Assembly: GCA_905181965.1 (NCBI GenBank)
Contig: CAJIZY010000009.1
Span: 248,001-312,000 of the forward strand
Source of the DNA: Akkermansiaceae bacterium
GTDB taxonomy: Bacteria > Verrucomicrobiota > Verrucomicrobiia > Verrucomicrobiales > Akkermansiaceae
DNA: 64,000 nt
Direction of reading: 5' to 3'
Below, piece by piece: positions 7,505 through 16,989 of this stretch; position 1 is the stretch's first letter; each line of letters begins with the position of its first letter. The notes under the pieces were generated by a model. That model was not told where the DNA came from, did not search any database, and saw nothing but the letters and a program-made list of their open reading frames with translations. Position numbers and translations under genes: made by a program.

Positions 7505-10495
7505 CTAGCGTTTCATCAAGGTCTCATCAAGATTGAGAAGGATATTCGCAACAACGGTGAGGGAGGCAAGCTCTACGACATCGATGTCTTTAGGAACTGG
7601 ACCGATAGGATTGGTGGCCATTTCCTGCGCGAGCTTTTGGTCGGCGGCATACTTGCTGCGTGTAGAATCGTAGAAAGCGATCAGGCGAGAAGTTTCAAGC
7701 TCGTTAGGAGAGCGAGAAAGGCAAAGTTGGAAGCCATGTTTAATCATGGTAGCGACCGACCCTTTGTGCGCCACCATTCGTCGAGAGAGAGCCTGAGCAG
7801 CTTCTATGTAGACCGGGTCATTCAAGGTCACGAGAGCTTGCAACGGCGTGTTGGTATTCCCACGCCGCACAGTGCAAACCTCGCGATTGGGAGCTCCGAA
7901 GGTCGCCATGGAAGGATACGGACTGGAACGACGCCAGCTAGTATAAACGCCACGACGGAACTTATCCTCGCCAGAGCTTGTGCTCCAATCAGTGCCGCCT
8001 CCGAAGGCAGCCTTGAGACCAAGATTTGGCTGGGGCGGACGAACCGGAACACCGTACATTTTCGAACTCAACAAACCCGAGACCGCGAGAGCCTGGTCGC
8101 GGATCATTTCCGCGGAAAGCCGGACCCGAGGACCACGGGCAACAAGACGATTGTCGGGATCCAGAACAGCCATCTCATCGCTGACATGAGAATTCTGGCG
8201 ATAGACCGATGAAGTGACGAGAAGGCGAAGAAAATTCTTAACATCCCATCCCCCATCCATGAATTCGACCGCAAGCCAATCAAGGAGTTCGGGATGAGAA
8301 GGCCGTTCGCCCTGAGATCCAAACTCCTCACTTGTAAGGACGATTCCTACGCCGAAGAGATTCTCCCAAAACCGATTGGCGACTACACGGGCAGTCAGAG
8401 GGTTCTCTCGGTCCACCAACCATTTCGCCATCGCGAGTCGGTCAGGATTCGAGCCCTTGGGAAGCGAGCCGAAAACTTGAGGCACCCCCGGGCCGACCTC
8501 TTCCCCAAGACTCAAATAGCTCCCACGAAGTTGAATATGGGTCTTACGATGCCTATCCTTAGGCAGGTCACGCATAATGGGAACCGAGGTGAGAGGCTTG
8601 ACGGAGGCCAGTTGCTTTTCGAGATCCGCGAGCTTCTTGGTGACAGCAAGTATGCTGGGATTGGTCTTACGGTAAACAGCAACTAATTGAGCCTTCTCAG
8701 CAGCGCTACGTTTGGCAGGAGACGTTTTAAGGATTGCTATCATCTCGGAGGAAAGCGCCATGGAAGGACCTGCAGAATCAGTTGCCAAAATCCGGAAGTG
8801 GCCAAGCGCATGATTTGGATAGCGCTGCAGAAGTCTAAGTTCGAGATCCCGCCCATCGAGAGGTTTATTTAACTCGATCACGATATGATGATCCTGACCC
8901 AGCGCTCCGCCAACCGCCCAGCCGGAATCACTGCCGGCATTGCCATCAATCGCAGAGGCCGCTCCAAATTTGTCCTGATCATAAGTCGAAGAGGCATTCG
9001 AAAAAGCGGCTTTGGTCCTACCACTAGTGAGTTCGATTTCGTTGAGGACAAAGTTTCCATTCCGACCTGGCCCCCCGCTTCCTAGCTTATCATGAGCAAG
9101 AGCCTCGATCTTAATTGCAGTAATTCTTTTCAGCTTACTACTAGCGGAAATCGTATAATCGTCAGTTCCGGCAGTCTTTCCACTCACGAGAATAGAGCCG
9201 TCAGAACCCGCCTTGAAATTCGCACCAGAAACCGCAGTCATTTTTTCTGGCGTGAGAACATACCAACGACCTGCCTTCGCCTTCAAAGCAGCCTCCCATT
9301 CAGCAACCGCCTTAGGATCGATCTTGTTGGCAGGCTCCATTTCCTTCTTCAGCTTTGCGATCTCAGCGGAAATATGAGCCGCTTGTTTTTTATTTCGATC
9401 ACCCATCACCTGGATAATTGGAGCTTCATTAGGTGCTGTAGTTCATCTTGCTATTTCTAAAATAGCAAACATCTGAAAATACTCAGCATGACTGATGGGA
9501 TCATATTTGTGGGTATGACACTGAGCACAAGCTGCTGTAGTTCCCATCCAAGTCGCCATAGTCGTATTGACACGATCAACGACCGCTGCGTTACGAAATT
9601 CTTCATCACTCGTTCCGCCTTCGTTATTCGTCTTAGTATTGCGGTGGAAAGCAGTGGCAATGAGTTGATCTTCAGTTGGGGTGGGAACTAGGTCGCCAGC
9701 AATTTGGTCAATCGTAAATTGGTCGAACGGCATATTCTCATTGAAAGCACGAATAACCCAATCTCGATAGGCCCAAATCGTTCGGCCCGGGTCATCCGCA
9801 TAACCAGCTGAGTCGGCATAACGAGCAAGATCCAACCACATACGAGCCCAGTGTTCGCCGAAAGCAGGCTTGGCAAGAAGACGGTTGACCAGATTCTCGT
9901 ATGCCTTGGCACTCTCATCAGCGAGAAATGCATCGACCTCCGCCTTGGTAGGCGGAAGCCCAGTAAGATCGAAGGCAACTCGTCGAATTAAGGTGTGAGG
10001 ATCAGCTTCTTTGCTAGGCGAAAGATCTTCTTTACTGAGTCGGCTGAGAATAAAGGCGTCTATGGGATTACGAACCTTCATCTTGGTCTCATCAACCTGA
10101 GGAACCTCAGCACGAACAGGCTTTGCATAGGACCAATGGACCTCGTATTCCGCTCCTTCCTCGATCCACCGCTTAAAAAGTTCAATTTGTTCCTTCGTAA
10201 ACCGCGCCCCCTTTCCCGGAGGTGGCATCATCTCATCCTCATCGTCCGTAACAATTCGATAGATCAACTCACTGTCCTCGACTTTTCCGGGCGAAATAGC
10301 GGTAAAACCCTTATGATCCTTTGTGGCCCCTTCACGAGTGTCGAGTCGTAGCTTCGCCTTACGATCCTCTTCGTCCGGACCGTGACAGCGGTAACAACTG
10401 TTGGAGAGTAGAGGTCGGATTTCGTCATTGAAACTGACTTTCGCACTAAGGGAGGAAAAACCGAGAATGAGAACAAAGAGAGAACGGATGAACAT
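7505..10495 (-). CDS. PSCyt1 / DUF1549 / DUF1553 secreted protein (interrupted by in-frame TGA)
   Basis: Start chosen at ATG 10493-10495, which gives a signal peptide (MFIRSLFVLILGFSSLSA). It is followed by a c-type cytochrome motif (SCYRCHGPDEEDRKAKLRLD, CxxCH), DUF1549 (DAFILSRLSKE, LTGLPPTKAEV, ARYADSAGYADD), an insert with a galactose-binding-like look, and DUF1553 (RVVANRFWENLFGVGIV, TSSVYRQNS, FGAPNREVCTVRRGNTNTPL). The frame is interrupted by TGA at 9443-9445. The reading frame is the same on both sides, but eight residues around the stop (EIAR*TTA) do not fit the usual FAxLNQTxDADxxxEAP segment and coincide with a short fold-back inverted repeat. It is probably one gene damaged locally. 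Confidence 0.88.
9448..9468. repeat. Perfect 9-bp inverted repeat at the PSCyt1 lesion
   Basis: TTGCTATTT - CTA - AAATAGCAA. It sits immediately beside the in-frame TGA. Seen from the coding strand, the bases after the native GCTATTTTA look like a reverse-complement copy of the bases just before it, as a template switch would produce. Confidence 0.8.
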
Positions 10496-10615
10496 AAGAA
10501 AGTGTCTTGGGAACCCTACAAGAGATCTACGGTTATCCAACCTCCGATCTTGCTCTCATGACATCGAATTTTTGAGGAATGAAACGACCTCCCACTCTTC
10601 GACGTAGTGAGAAGG

Positions 10616-11836
10616 ATGACCTTCTTGAAAAACACGATTGTCCTCGTAAGCCTTTTGGCGAACAGCTCCGCAGGCGAATGGCCAGGATGGCGTGGTCCAA
10701 CTGGGGATGGCGTAGTTTCAGACGAAAAAGCTCCGCTTGAGTGGTCGATCGAAAAGGATGTAAATTGGAAAGTTAAGATTCCAGGCAAGGGACATGCTTC
10801 ACCGATTATTTGGGGCGACGAGCTCTTTTTGGTTTCGGCTGACGAAGATTCAGGAGAACGACTACTCATGTGCCTCAGCATCAAGTCAGGAAAAACCCTT
10901 TGGAAAAAAACTGTACTCGAATCACCTATCGAAAAAGTACACCGCAAAAACAGCCGAGCTTCGAGCACTCCAGTGACCGATGGCAATTCAATTTACGTAA
11001 GCTTCCTTGATCAAGAGAGGATGTTTATTGCTGCTTACAATTTGGAGGGGAAGAAACTCTGGGAAAAACGCCCTGGCATTTTTTCAAGTGTCCACGGTTA
11101 CTGCTCCAGCCCGATTCTCTGGAAGGATAAGGTCATCATTAATGGTGACCACGACGGGAACGCTTACATCGTGGCTTTAAATAAAGAGACCGGAAACGAA
11201 GTATGGAAGACGCCAAGACCAAATAAGACTCGAAGTTATTGCACCCCCTTAATCCGCACTATCGGCGGACGAAACCAACTCATTCTCTCGGGAAGTAAAA
11301 GCGTGGCTTCTTACGATCCCGATACTGGGCAGCAACACTGGATCATCGACGGTCCCACTGATCAGTTTGTCGCCTCTTTGGTTTACGATCAAAAATACCT
11401 CTACATGACGTGTGGATTTCCCAGTAAACATATGATGGCAATTGATCCCACCGGCAGCGGAAACGTTACCGACACCCATGTGATCTGGCACACCCGCAAG
11501 AACCCATCCTACGTTCCCAGTCCGGTAGTAGTGAACGGTTACTATCTCGCAGTTTCCGATTCGGGGACGGCGACCTGTTGGAAGGCTCAAGAAGGTAAAT
11601 TACTTTGGAAGCAGAAACTTGGGCGCGAGCACTCAGCCTCACTCGTGGTCTTTCGAGATCATGTTGTTTTTGGATCCGAAAAAGGATTGATCACAGTAGT
11701 CAAACCTGGTCCAGAATTTCAGGAGGTCGCTAAAATGAAGCTCAGTGAACCACTTTGGGCCTCACCGGTTATTACGGACGGATATTGGTTCCTCCGCGGT
11801 GAAGATCACCTTTTCTGTATTGGTAAACGAAATTAA
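10616..11836 (+). CDS. PQQ-type beta-propeller repeat protein, secreted
   Basis: About 406 residues from ATG 10616 (a GTG lies 9 bases upstream). A signal peptide (MTFLKNTIVLVSLLANSSAG) is followed by EWPGWRGPTGDGVV, the usual opening of this family, and a series of PQQ-like blades: SGKTLWKKTV, EGKKLWEKRPG, ETGNEVWKTPRP, DTGQQHWIIDG, EGKLLWKQKLG. Such proteins in Verrucomicrobia and Planctomycetes are periplasmic; most lack evidence for PQQ or enzyme activity. The gene is divergent from the PSCyt1 gene, with about 120 bases between starts, which would hold both promoters. Confidence 0.9.
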   Translation: MTFLKNTIVLVSLLANSSAGEWPGWRGPTGDGVVSDEKAPLEWSIEKDVNWKVKIPGKGHASPIIWGDELFLVSADEDSGERLLMCLSIKSGKTLWKKTVLESPIEKVHRKNSRASSTPVTDGNSIYVSFLDQERMFIAAYNLEGKKLWEKRPGIFSSVHGYCSSPILWKDKVIINGDHDGNAYIVALNKETGNEVWKTPRPNKTRSYCTPLIRTIGGRNQLILSGSKSVASYDPDTGQQHWIIDGPTDQFVASLVYDQKYLYMTCGFPSKHMMAIDPTGSGNVTDTHVIWHTRKNPSYVPSPVVVNGYYLAVSDSGTATCWKAQEGKLLWKQKLGREHSASLVVFRDHVVFGSEKGLITVVKPGPEFQEVAKMKLSEPLWASPVITDGYWFLRGEDHLFCIGKRN

Positions 11837-11884
11837 TTCCACTCTCGATAACCTCAAATAATCCGAGAGGAATGGCCACACCCG

Positions 11885-14334
11885 TTATTCGGCACCTGCT
11901 TCAGGAAGAAGAACCTCTCGTGGCTTAGCTCCATCGGCTGGACCCACGATGCCACGAGCTTCCAAGATATCAATCATGCGGGCTGCACGGGTGTAACCCA
12001 GACGAAGGCGGCGCTGTAGGAGCGAGGTGCTGGCCTTTCCTTCGGCACGAAGCACTTCCATGCAGCGCTCGAGTGCCTCCTCATCAGCATCTGAAACTTC
12101 TTCGCCACCACCATCGCTACCAGACCCGCCGCTTTCAATGACCTTCTGGATACTCTCTTCAAACCGCTGTTCGGTTTGGTTCGCGCAGAAGTTGACGATT
12201 TGCTCGACTTCTTCGTCCGAAACAAAAGCACCTTGGGCGCGTTCCAATTTGGCTTAGCAGAGGACATATAAAGCATGTCTCCTTTACCAACCAATTTTTC
12301 AGCGCCCTTATTATCGAGAATGACACGGCTATCGAGTGAGGACGAAACCTGAAATGCAATGCGGCTTGGAATATTCGCCTTGATAATACCCGTGACAACA
12401 TCGGCACGTGGAGTTTGGGTCGCTACGATCAAGTGGATACCGGCAGCTCGAGCCTTTTGAGCGATCCGGGCAATCGCCCCCTCGACATCAGCCGGAGCGG
12501 TCTGCATGAGATCAGCAAGTTCATCAATAATGACAACGATGTAAGGAAAACGGTCCGGCACCTCGAGATCGTCTTCATGAACCTCATCATCCACCGAAGC
12601 GCTTGGGCCGAGATCGCCGTCCTCGAAAGCCTTCGCCGTAGATTCAACTGCTTCCTCGTCCACAATGGAATCAATATCCTCTTGCTCTTCCGGCGTGAGA
12701 ACTTCTTCCTCATTACGAACTCGGCTGTTGAAGCTATCAAAATTTCTTACTCCAAGTTTTGCGAAAATCTTGTAGCGGCGCTCCATCTCATTGACACACC
12801 AGTTCAAGGCCCCAACAACCCGCTTGGGATCAGTGACAACTGGCACGACAAGATGTGGCAACTTGGCGTAAACCTGCATTTCCACAACCTTGGGGTCGAT
12901 CATGATGAAGCGGAGTTCGTCGGGACCAAACTTATAAAGAATACTTGTGATGATGGAATTGATACAAACTGACTTACCCGCGCCGGTCGCACCAGCTACG
13001 AGACAGTGGGGCATCGCAGCGAGATCACCCACCACGGTATTTCCATAAACATCCTTACCAAGGGCGAGAGGAATCTTTCGCTTGGAGCTGCGAAATGATT
13101 CATCTTGCAGAAGTTCACGAAGCGCAACCGCCACCCGGTCATCATTCGCAATCTCGATTCCCACCGTATCCTTACCTGGGATTGGCGCGAGAATATTGAT
13201 TCGCTCGGCCTTCGTGGCACGGGCAAGATCAGCTTCAAGTTGGGTGATACGGCTCACCCGCAAGCCAATAGCCGGGTAGATTTCATAGCGCGTAATAGTA
13301 GGTCCACGGGTGATATCGCCAGCTGTGACCTCGACACCAAAAGCGCGACAGGTCTCGATAATCATTGTTTGGGTCGCTAGAAGTTCCTCACTAAAGTCTT
13401 CCGGCTCGACATCATTTTCTTCGTCAAATTCAAGAAGATCAAATCCAGGTAACTCGTAATTCTCAAACCCCTCGGTGCTAAGCCCAGTATGAGTCGGCTT
13501 CTTACGCTCAAAAGGCCGAGCTCCAGCGAGAGGAGCAACCTTTTTCTGGGATGAATCAATAATTTGCGGTGTTGGGATCTGCCTCAGTTGAAGGACGCCC
13601 TGACCATCTTCCTCAACACTGGATCCTGAACCAAGAGTCGGGTCAGCGACAGGTTGGCCCTTCTTACGCTTGGCACGTTTTTTTGCGGGTGCAGGTGGTG
13701 CCGGTCTGGCAGCCCGCTTCGCGCGTGAGTTGGAAATGAATTCACGAACCGTTACCAAAGAGGTTTGGGCAAAGGCAACTGGATGCCACCCGGTTAAAAG
13801 AATCACGCTGGCAAGATAAACCCCCAACAAGACGATGGCTGATCCCAACGTTCCAAGCAGGCTTTTGAAGACAAAATTACCAAGACCCTCGCCAATCGCA
13901 CCACCAGGCCAATTCCCAAAGTGGACGCTTCCAAAGATCTCAAGGACGCTAAACAGAGCAGCACTCGCAAACATCAGCGAACCAAAACCAATCAAAGTAT
14001 GAAGACCCAACCGGCTCTTAAACCATGCCACTACGAACCCAAGCCAGATTGTTCCGGCCGCAAGCAAATAGGCTGCTGCTCCGAAAAGAGCAATAAAGAC
14101 AAATCCGATCAAAGCACCCACCGGACCAATAAGATTTTGGGTATCGCGCGACTCGGCTCCTTCCGGAGCAAAGCTTCCGAAGAACTTCCAATCGACGAAG
14201 TCGACGGTAGTAAATCTAATTAGCGAGCAGAAAATCAATAGCCCCATCAAGATTAACCCGATCCCAATCAACTCCTGGCCACCCTCTTTTTTCAACACCG
14301 CGTGCTGCCTCCTGGGCTTTTTTTGCTTGGCCAT
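11885..14334 (-). CDS. ftsK: DNA translocase FtsK (frameshifted near the C-terminus)
   Basis: Start at MAKQKKP (14334). There are four to five N-terminal membrane helices (residues about 25-190), a Lys/Pro-rich linker, then the motor: VAGATGAGKSVCINSI (Walker A), VVIIDELADLM (Walker B), LIVATQTPRADVVTG, and the C-terminal winged-helix gamma domain (LLQRRLRLGYTRAARMIDILEARGIVG) that reads KOPS sites. The frame breaks near 12244-12250, where the expected AAG CCA AAT TTG GAA CGC lacks one T of a TTT run; beyond it the protein continues ERAQGAFVSDEEVEQIV. FtsK pumps DNA at the division septum and aids XerCD dimer resolution. An acidic insert precedes Walker B. Confidence 0.93.
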
Positions 14335-14501
14335 GATCTTAAACGGAGACACTCAACTCCCCTGTGCGAACTAATTTCGCATAAGAACGGTAGATCAGGC
14401 AAGAAGGAACTTAAAGGTATCTGCATAGTCTGGATTTCTTAAATAATCGCTCAAACCGCAGTTTTCTTGTCGAAATGTCTCTTTCCCCCCATTTTTAAGG
14501 G

Positions 14502-15434
14502 GTGGAACCAATTTCATTTTCGCCGATTTATATGACTCGCGTGTGGGGAGGTCGCTCGCTGGAAACGATCTATCAGCGAAACCTCCCGGATGATCAGCCC
14601 TACGGGGAATCCTGGGAAATTAGCGATCGTCCCGATGAACAATCCATCGTTTCATCTGGCCCTTACGCCGGGAAATCACTCCATGATCTCTGGACCAATC
14701 ACCGCGAGGCAATCTTTGGAAAGGGATTCACCGGTGACCGTTTCCCACTTCTCATAAAAATTCTAGATGCTCGTGATGATCTCTCTATTCAGGTTCATCC
14801 ACCTGAAAACCTCTCCCGTGAATTAGGGGGCGAACCAAAAACCGAAATGTGGTATATCGCCGACTGTGACCCTGAAGCTAAACTTTACATTGGCCTAAAG
14901 GATAAATGTACACGTGAGTCATTTCAGCAGTCCCTCTCTGATGGAACCGTAGAAGAGCAAGTTCACGCAGTCAGACCAGAACCGGGCGAATCCATTTTCA
15001 TCCCTTCAGGTCGACTGCACGCTATCGGCGCCGGGTTCCTCATTTATGAAATCCAACAAAACTCAGACACCACTTACCGGGTTTTTGATTGGAATCGCGT
15101 CGGCCTCAACGGCGCTCCGCGGGATCTTCACATTGAAGAATCCATGGCCTCCATCGACTTCAATGATTTCGAACCTAGAATGGATCAAGCAGATGGCGAA
15201 TCTCTTGCATCCTGCGAATACTTCGTAGTCCAACGCCATAAGCTTTCGAAGCTCGAAGAGATCACGAACACGAACGATTCTTTTTCAATCATCACAGTGA
15301 TTTCCGGAAAAATAAGCTCCCGCGAAGGGCGCATATTTAAAACCGGCGACTTCCTAATCTTGCCGAGAAACGCAAGCCCACTGACCGTCGAAGGAGATTG
15401 CCAAATCCTACGCACCAGCCTACCTAGCGCCTGA
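14502..15434 (+). CDS. manA: Mannose-6-phosphate isomerase, class I
   Basis: 310 residues from GTG 14502. It interconverts mannose-6-P and fructose-6-P. Visible motifs: TRVWGGRSLETIY, the metal-binding region LSIQVHPPE (His), EPKTEMWYI (Glu) and FIPSGRLHAIGAG (His), and the following IYEIQQNSDTTYRVFDW. This is the short cupin form common in Firmicutes and Verrucomicrobia. It stands alone on the plus strand after a divergent gap from ftsK. Confidence 0.92.
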   Translation: MEPISFSPIYMTRVWGGRSLETIYQRNLPDDQPYGESWEISDRPDEQSIVSSGPYAGKSLHDLWTNHREAIFGKGFTGDRFPLLIKILDARDDLSIQVHPPENLSRELGGEPKTEMWYIADCDPEAKLYIGLKDKCTRESFQQSLSDGTVEEQVHAVRPEPGESIFIPSGRLHAIGAGFLIYEIQQNSDTTYRVFDWNRVGLNGAPRDLHIEESMASIDFNDFEPRMDQADGESLASCEYFVVQRHKLSKLEEITNTNDSFSIITVISGKISSREGRIFKTGDFLILPRNASPLTVEGDCQILRTSLPSA

Positions 15435-15436
15435 AT

Positions 15437-15553
15437 TTAGTCCAGATCGCCTTGAATCGGAGCACCCTTTTTAGCCGCCTCGACATCTGTGTAGTGGCGC
15501 CGATCAATAATAAATTCGCAAAGACTGATAAAGGTGGGGCAACCCGCTATTCA
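15437..15553 (-). pseudogene. Possible 3' remnant of an unidentified gene
   Basis: A short minus-strand frame without a start codon encodes CPTFISLCEFIIDRRHYTDV, then a Lys/Ala stretch and QGDLD before a TAA. It looks like the C-terminus of a protein whose upstream part is gone, but the evidence is only that it reads like protein. It fills the gap between manA and the second DUF1501 gene. Confidence 0.2.
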
Positions 15554-15586
15554 TCGCGATGAAACTTTCCTCGCTTCAAGCGAAAT

Positions 15587-16984
15587 CTAAGACACGATAT
15601 TCTTGATAACCTTTACTCCAGGTTCAACTCCAGTAAGACGCATATCCAGCCCCTGAAACTTATAGCTAAACTTCTGATGGTCGATCCCAAGCTGATGGAG
15701 CATTGTGGCATGGAGGTCATGCACTGTAACCACATCTTCGACTGCGTTGTAGCCGAAGTCATCAGTAGCTCCGTGGGTCACGCCACCTTTGATTCCTCCC
15801 CCGGCCATCCAAAGAGAAAAGCCTTTGATATGATGATCTCGACCAGGGTTGTTACCGCCGCCTTGTGACATCGGCGTGCGGCCAAACTCTCCACCCCAAA
15901 TCACCAAAGTATCATCGAGCATTCCTCGTTGTTTTAAATCCTGCACCAGAGCCCAACTCGCGCGATCCACCAATTTTGCGGTCCCTGCCACTCCATTCTT
16001 CACTCCACCATGATGATCCCATCCACGATGGTACAACTGAATAAAACGAACTCCCCGCTCCGCAAGACGCCGAGCCAGCAAACAATTACTCGCGAAAGAA
16101 CCATCACCGGGTTTCGCACCATACATTTCAAGGGTGTCCTTCGATTCTCCTTTCAAGTCCACCAACTCGGGGACACTCGCCTGCATTCGAAATGCCATCT
16201 CATACTGCGCAATTTTAGTCGTAATTTCAGGGTCGTCAGCAAGGCCATTACGAATCGAATTCAAGCCTTTCACAGCATCAATCACTTGACGTTGATCTGA
16301 ACGCTTAACCCCCTTAGGGTTTCCGACATAGAGCACGGGATCTCCTTTGGAGTGGAAATGAACCCCTTGATATTTACTTGGCAAGAACCCGCTGTGCCAC
16401 TGGCGTGAGGCAATCGGCTGACTCTGACCTCCACCCACCGAGGTAAGGACAACAAATCCCGGAAGATCTTTAGTTTCGCTACCGAGGCCGTATTGAATCC
16501 ATGAACCCATACACGGACGACCTGAAATCTGGGTCCCGGAATTCATAAAAGTATGAGCCGGGTCGTGATTAATTTGCTTGGTCGTCATCGACCGAACGAT
16601 CGCGATATCATCAGCCATTTTCCCGATAAACGGAAGCTGCGAGGAAATCTCCTGCCCCGATTTTCCCTGCTTGATAAAATCCCATTGTGGCCCAAGACAT
16701 TTCAAAGCCTTGCCTTGCAACTGCGCGATTGGCTGTCCTTTGGTAATCGATTCGGGCATGGGCTGTCCGTGCATCTTAGCAAGAGTTGGCTTGTAATCGA
16801 GCGTCTCGAGATGGGATGGCCCGCCCGCCATGCAAAGAAATATAACCCGCTTGGCCTTGGGATTCCCCGCCATCTTAATGTCGTCCGGAATACCCTCGGC
16901 AAAAAGCTGACGCTGAAACGCAAGCGCCCCAATCCCCACCGTAGCTTGATTCAAAAAGGTTCGTCTGTTTCTCGTATCAATCAT
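15587..16984 (-). CDS. DUF1501 family secreted protein (second copy)
   Basis: 465 residues with a Tat-like N-terminus (RNRRTFLNQATVGIGALAFQ). Same motif series as the first copy: KAKRVIFLCMAGGPSHLETLD, SKGDPVLYVGNP, IWGGEFGRTPMSQGG, GRDHHIKGFSLWMAGGG and HDLHATMLHQLGIDHQKFSY. It starts 5 bases after its PSCyt1 partner, so the pair is one operon. It is clearly diverged from the 6033-7481 copy, so the two modules are old paralogues or separately acquired. Confidence 0.94.
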   Translation of the reverse strand: MIDTRNRRTFLNQATVGIGALAFQRQLFAEGIPDDIKMAGNPKAKRVIFLCMAGGPSHLETLDYKPTLAKMHGQPMPESITKGQPIAQLQGKALKCLGPQWDFIKQGKSGQEISSQLPFIGKMADDIAIVRSMTTKQINHDPAHTFMNSGTQISGRPCMGSWIQYGLGSETKDLPGFVVLTSVGGGQSQPIASRQWHSGFLPSKYQGVHFHSKGDPVLYVGNPKGVKRSDQRQVIDAVKGLNSIRNGLADDPEITTKIAQYEMAFRMQASVPELVDLKGESKDTLEMYGAKPGDGSFASNCLLARRLAERGVRFIQLYHRGWDHHGGVKNGVAGTAKLVDRASWALVQDLKQRGMLDDTLVIWGGEFGRTPMSQGGGNNPGRDHHIKGFSLWMAGGGIKGGVTHGATDDFGYNAVEDVVTVHDLHATMLHQLGIDHQKFSYKFQGLDMRLTGVEPGVKVIKNIVS

Positions 16985-16989
16985 GGCGT

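Noticed and set aside
7472-8212. Open frame of 246 codons antisense to the PSCyt1 gene
   Set aside because: The minus-strand DUF1553 domain is clear; the plus frame has no start context or recognisable protein.
9443-9445. Selenocysteine reading of the TGA in the first PSCyt1 gene
   Set aside because: No redox-active Cys is expected there, the surrounding residues do not fit the family, and a fold-back inverted repeat explains the lesion.
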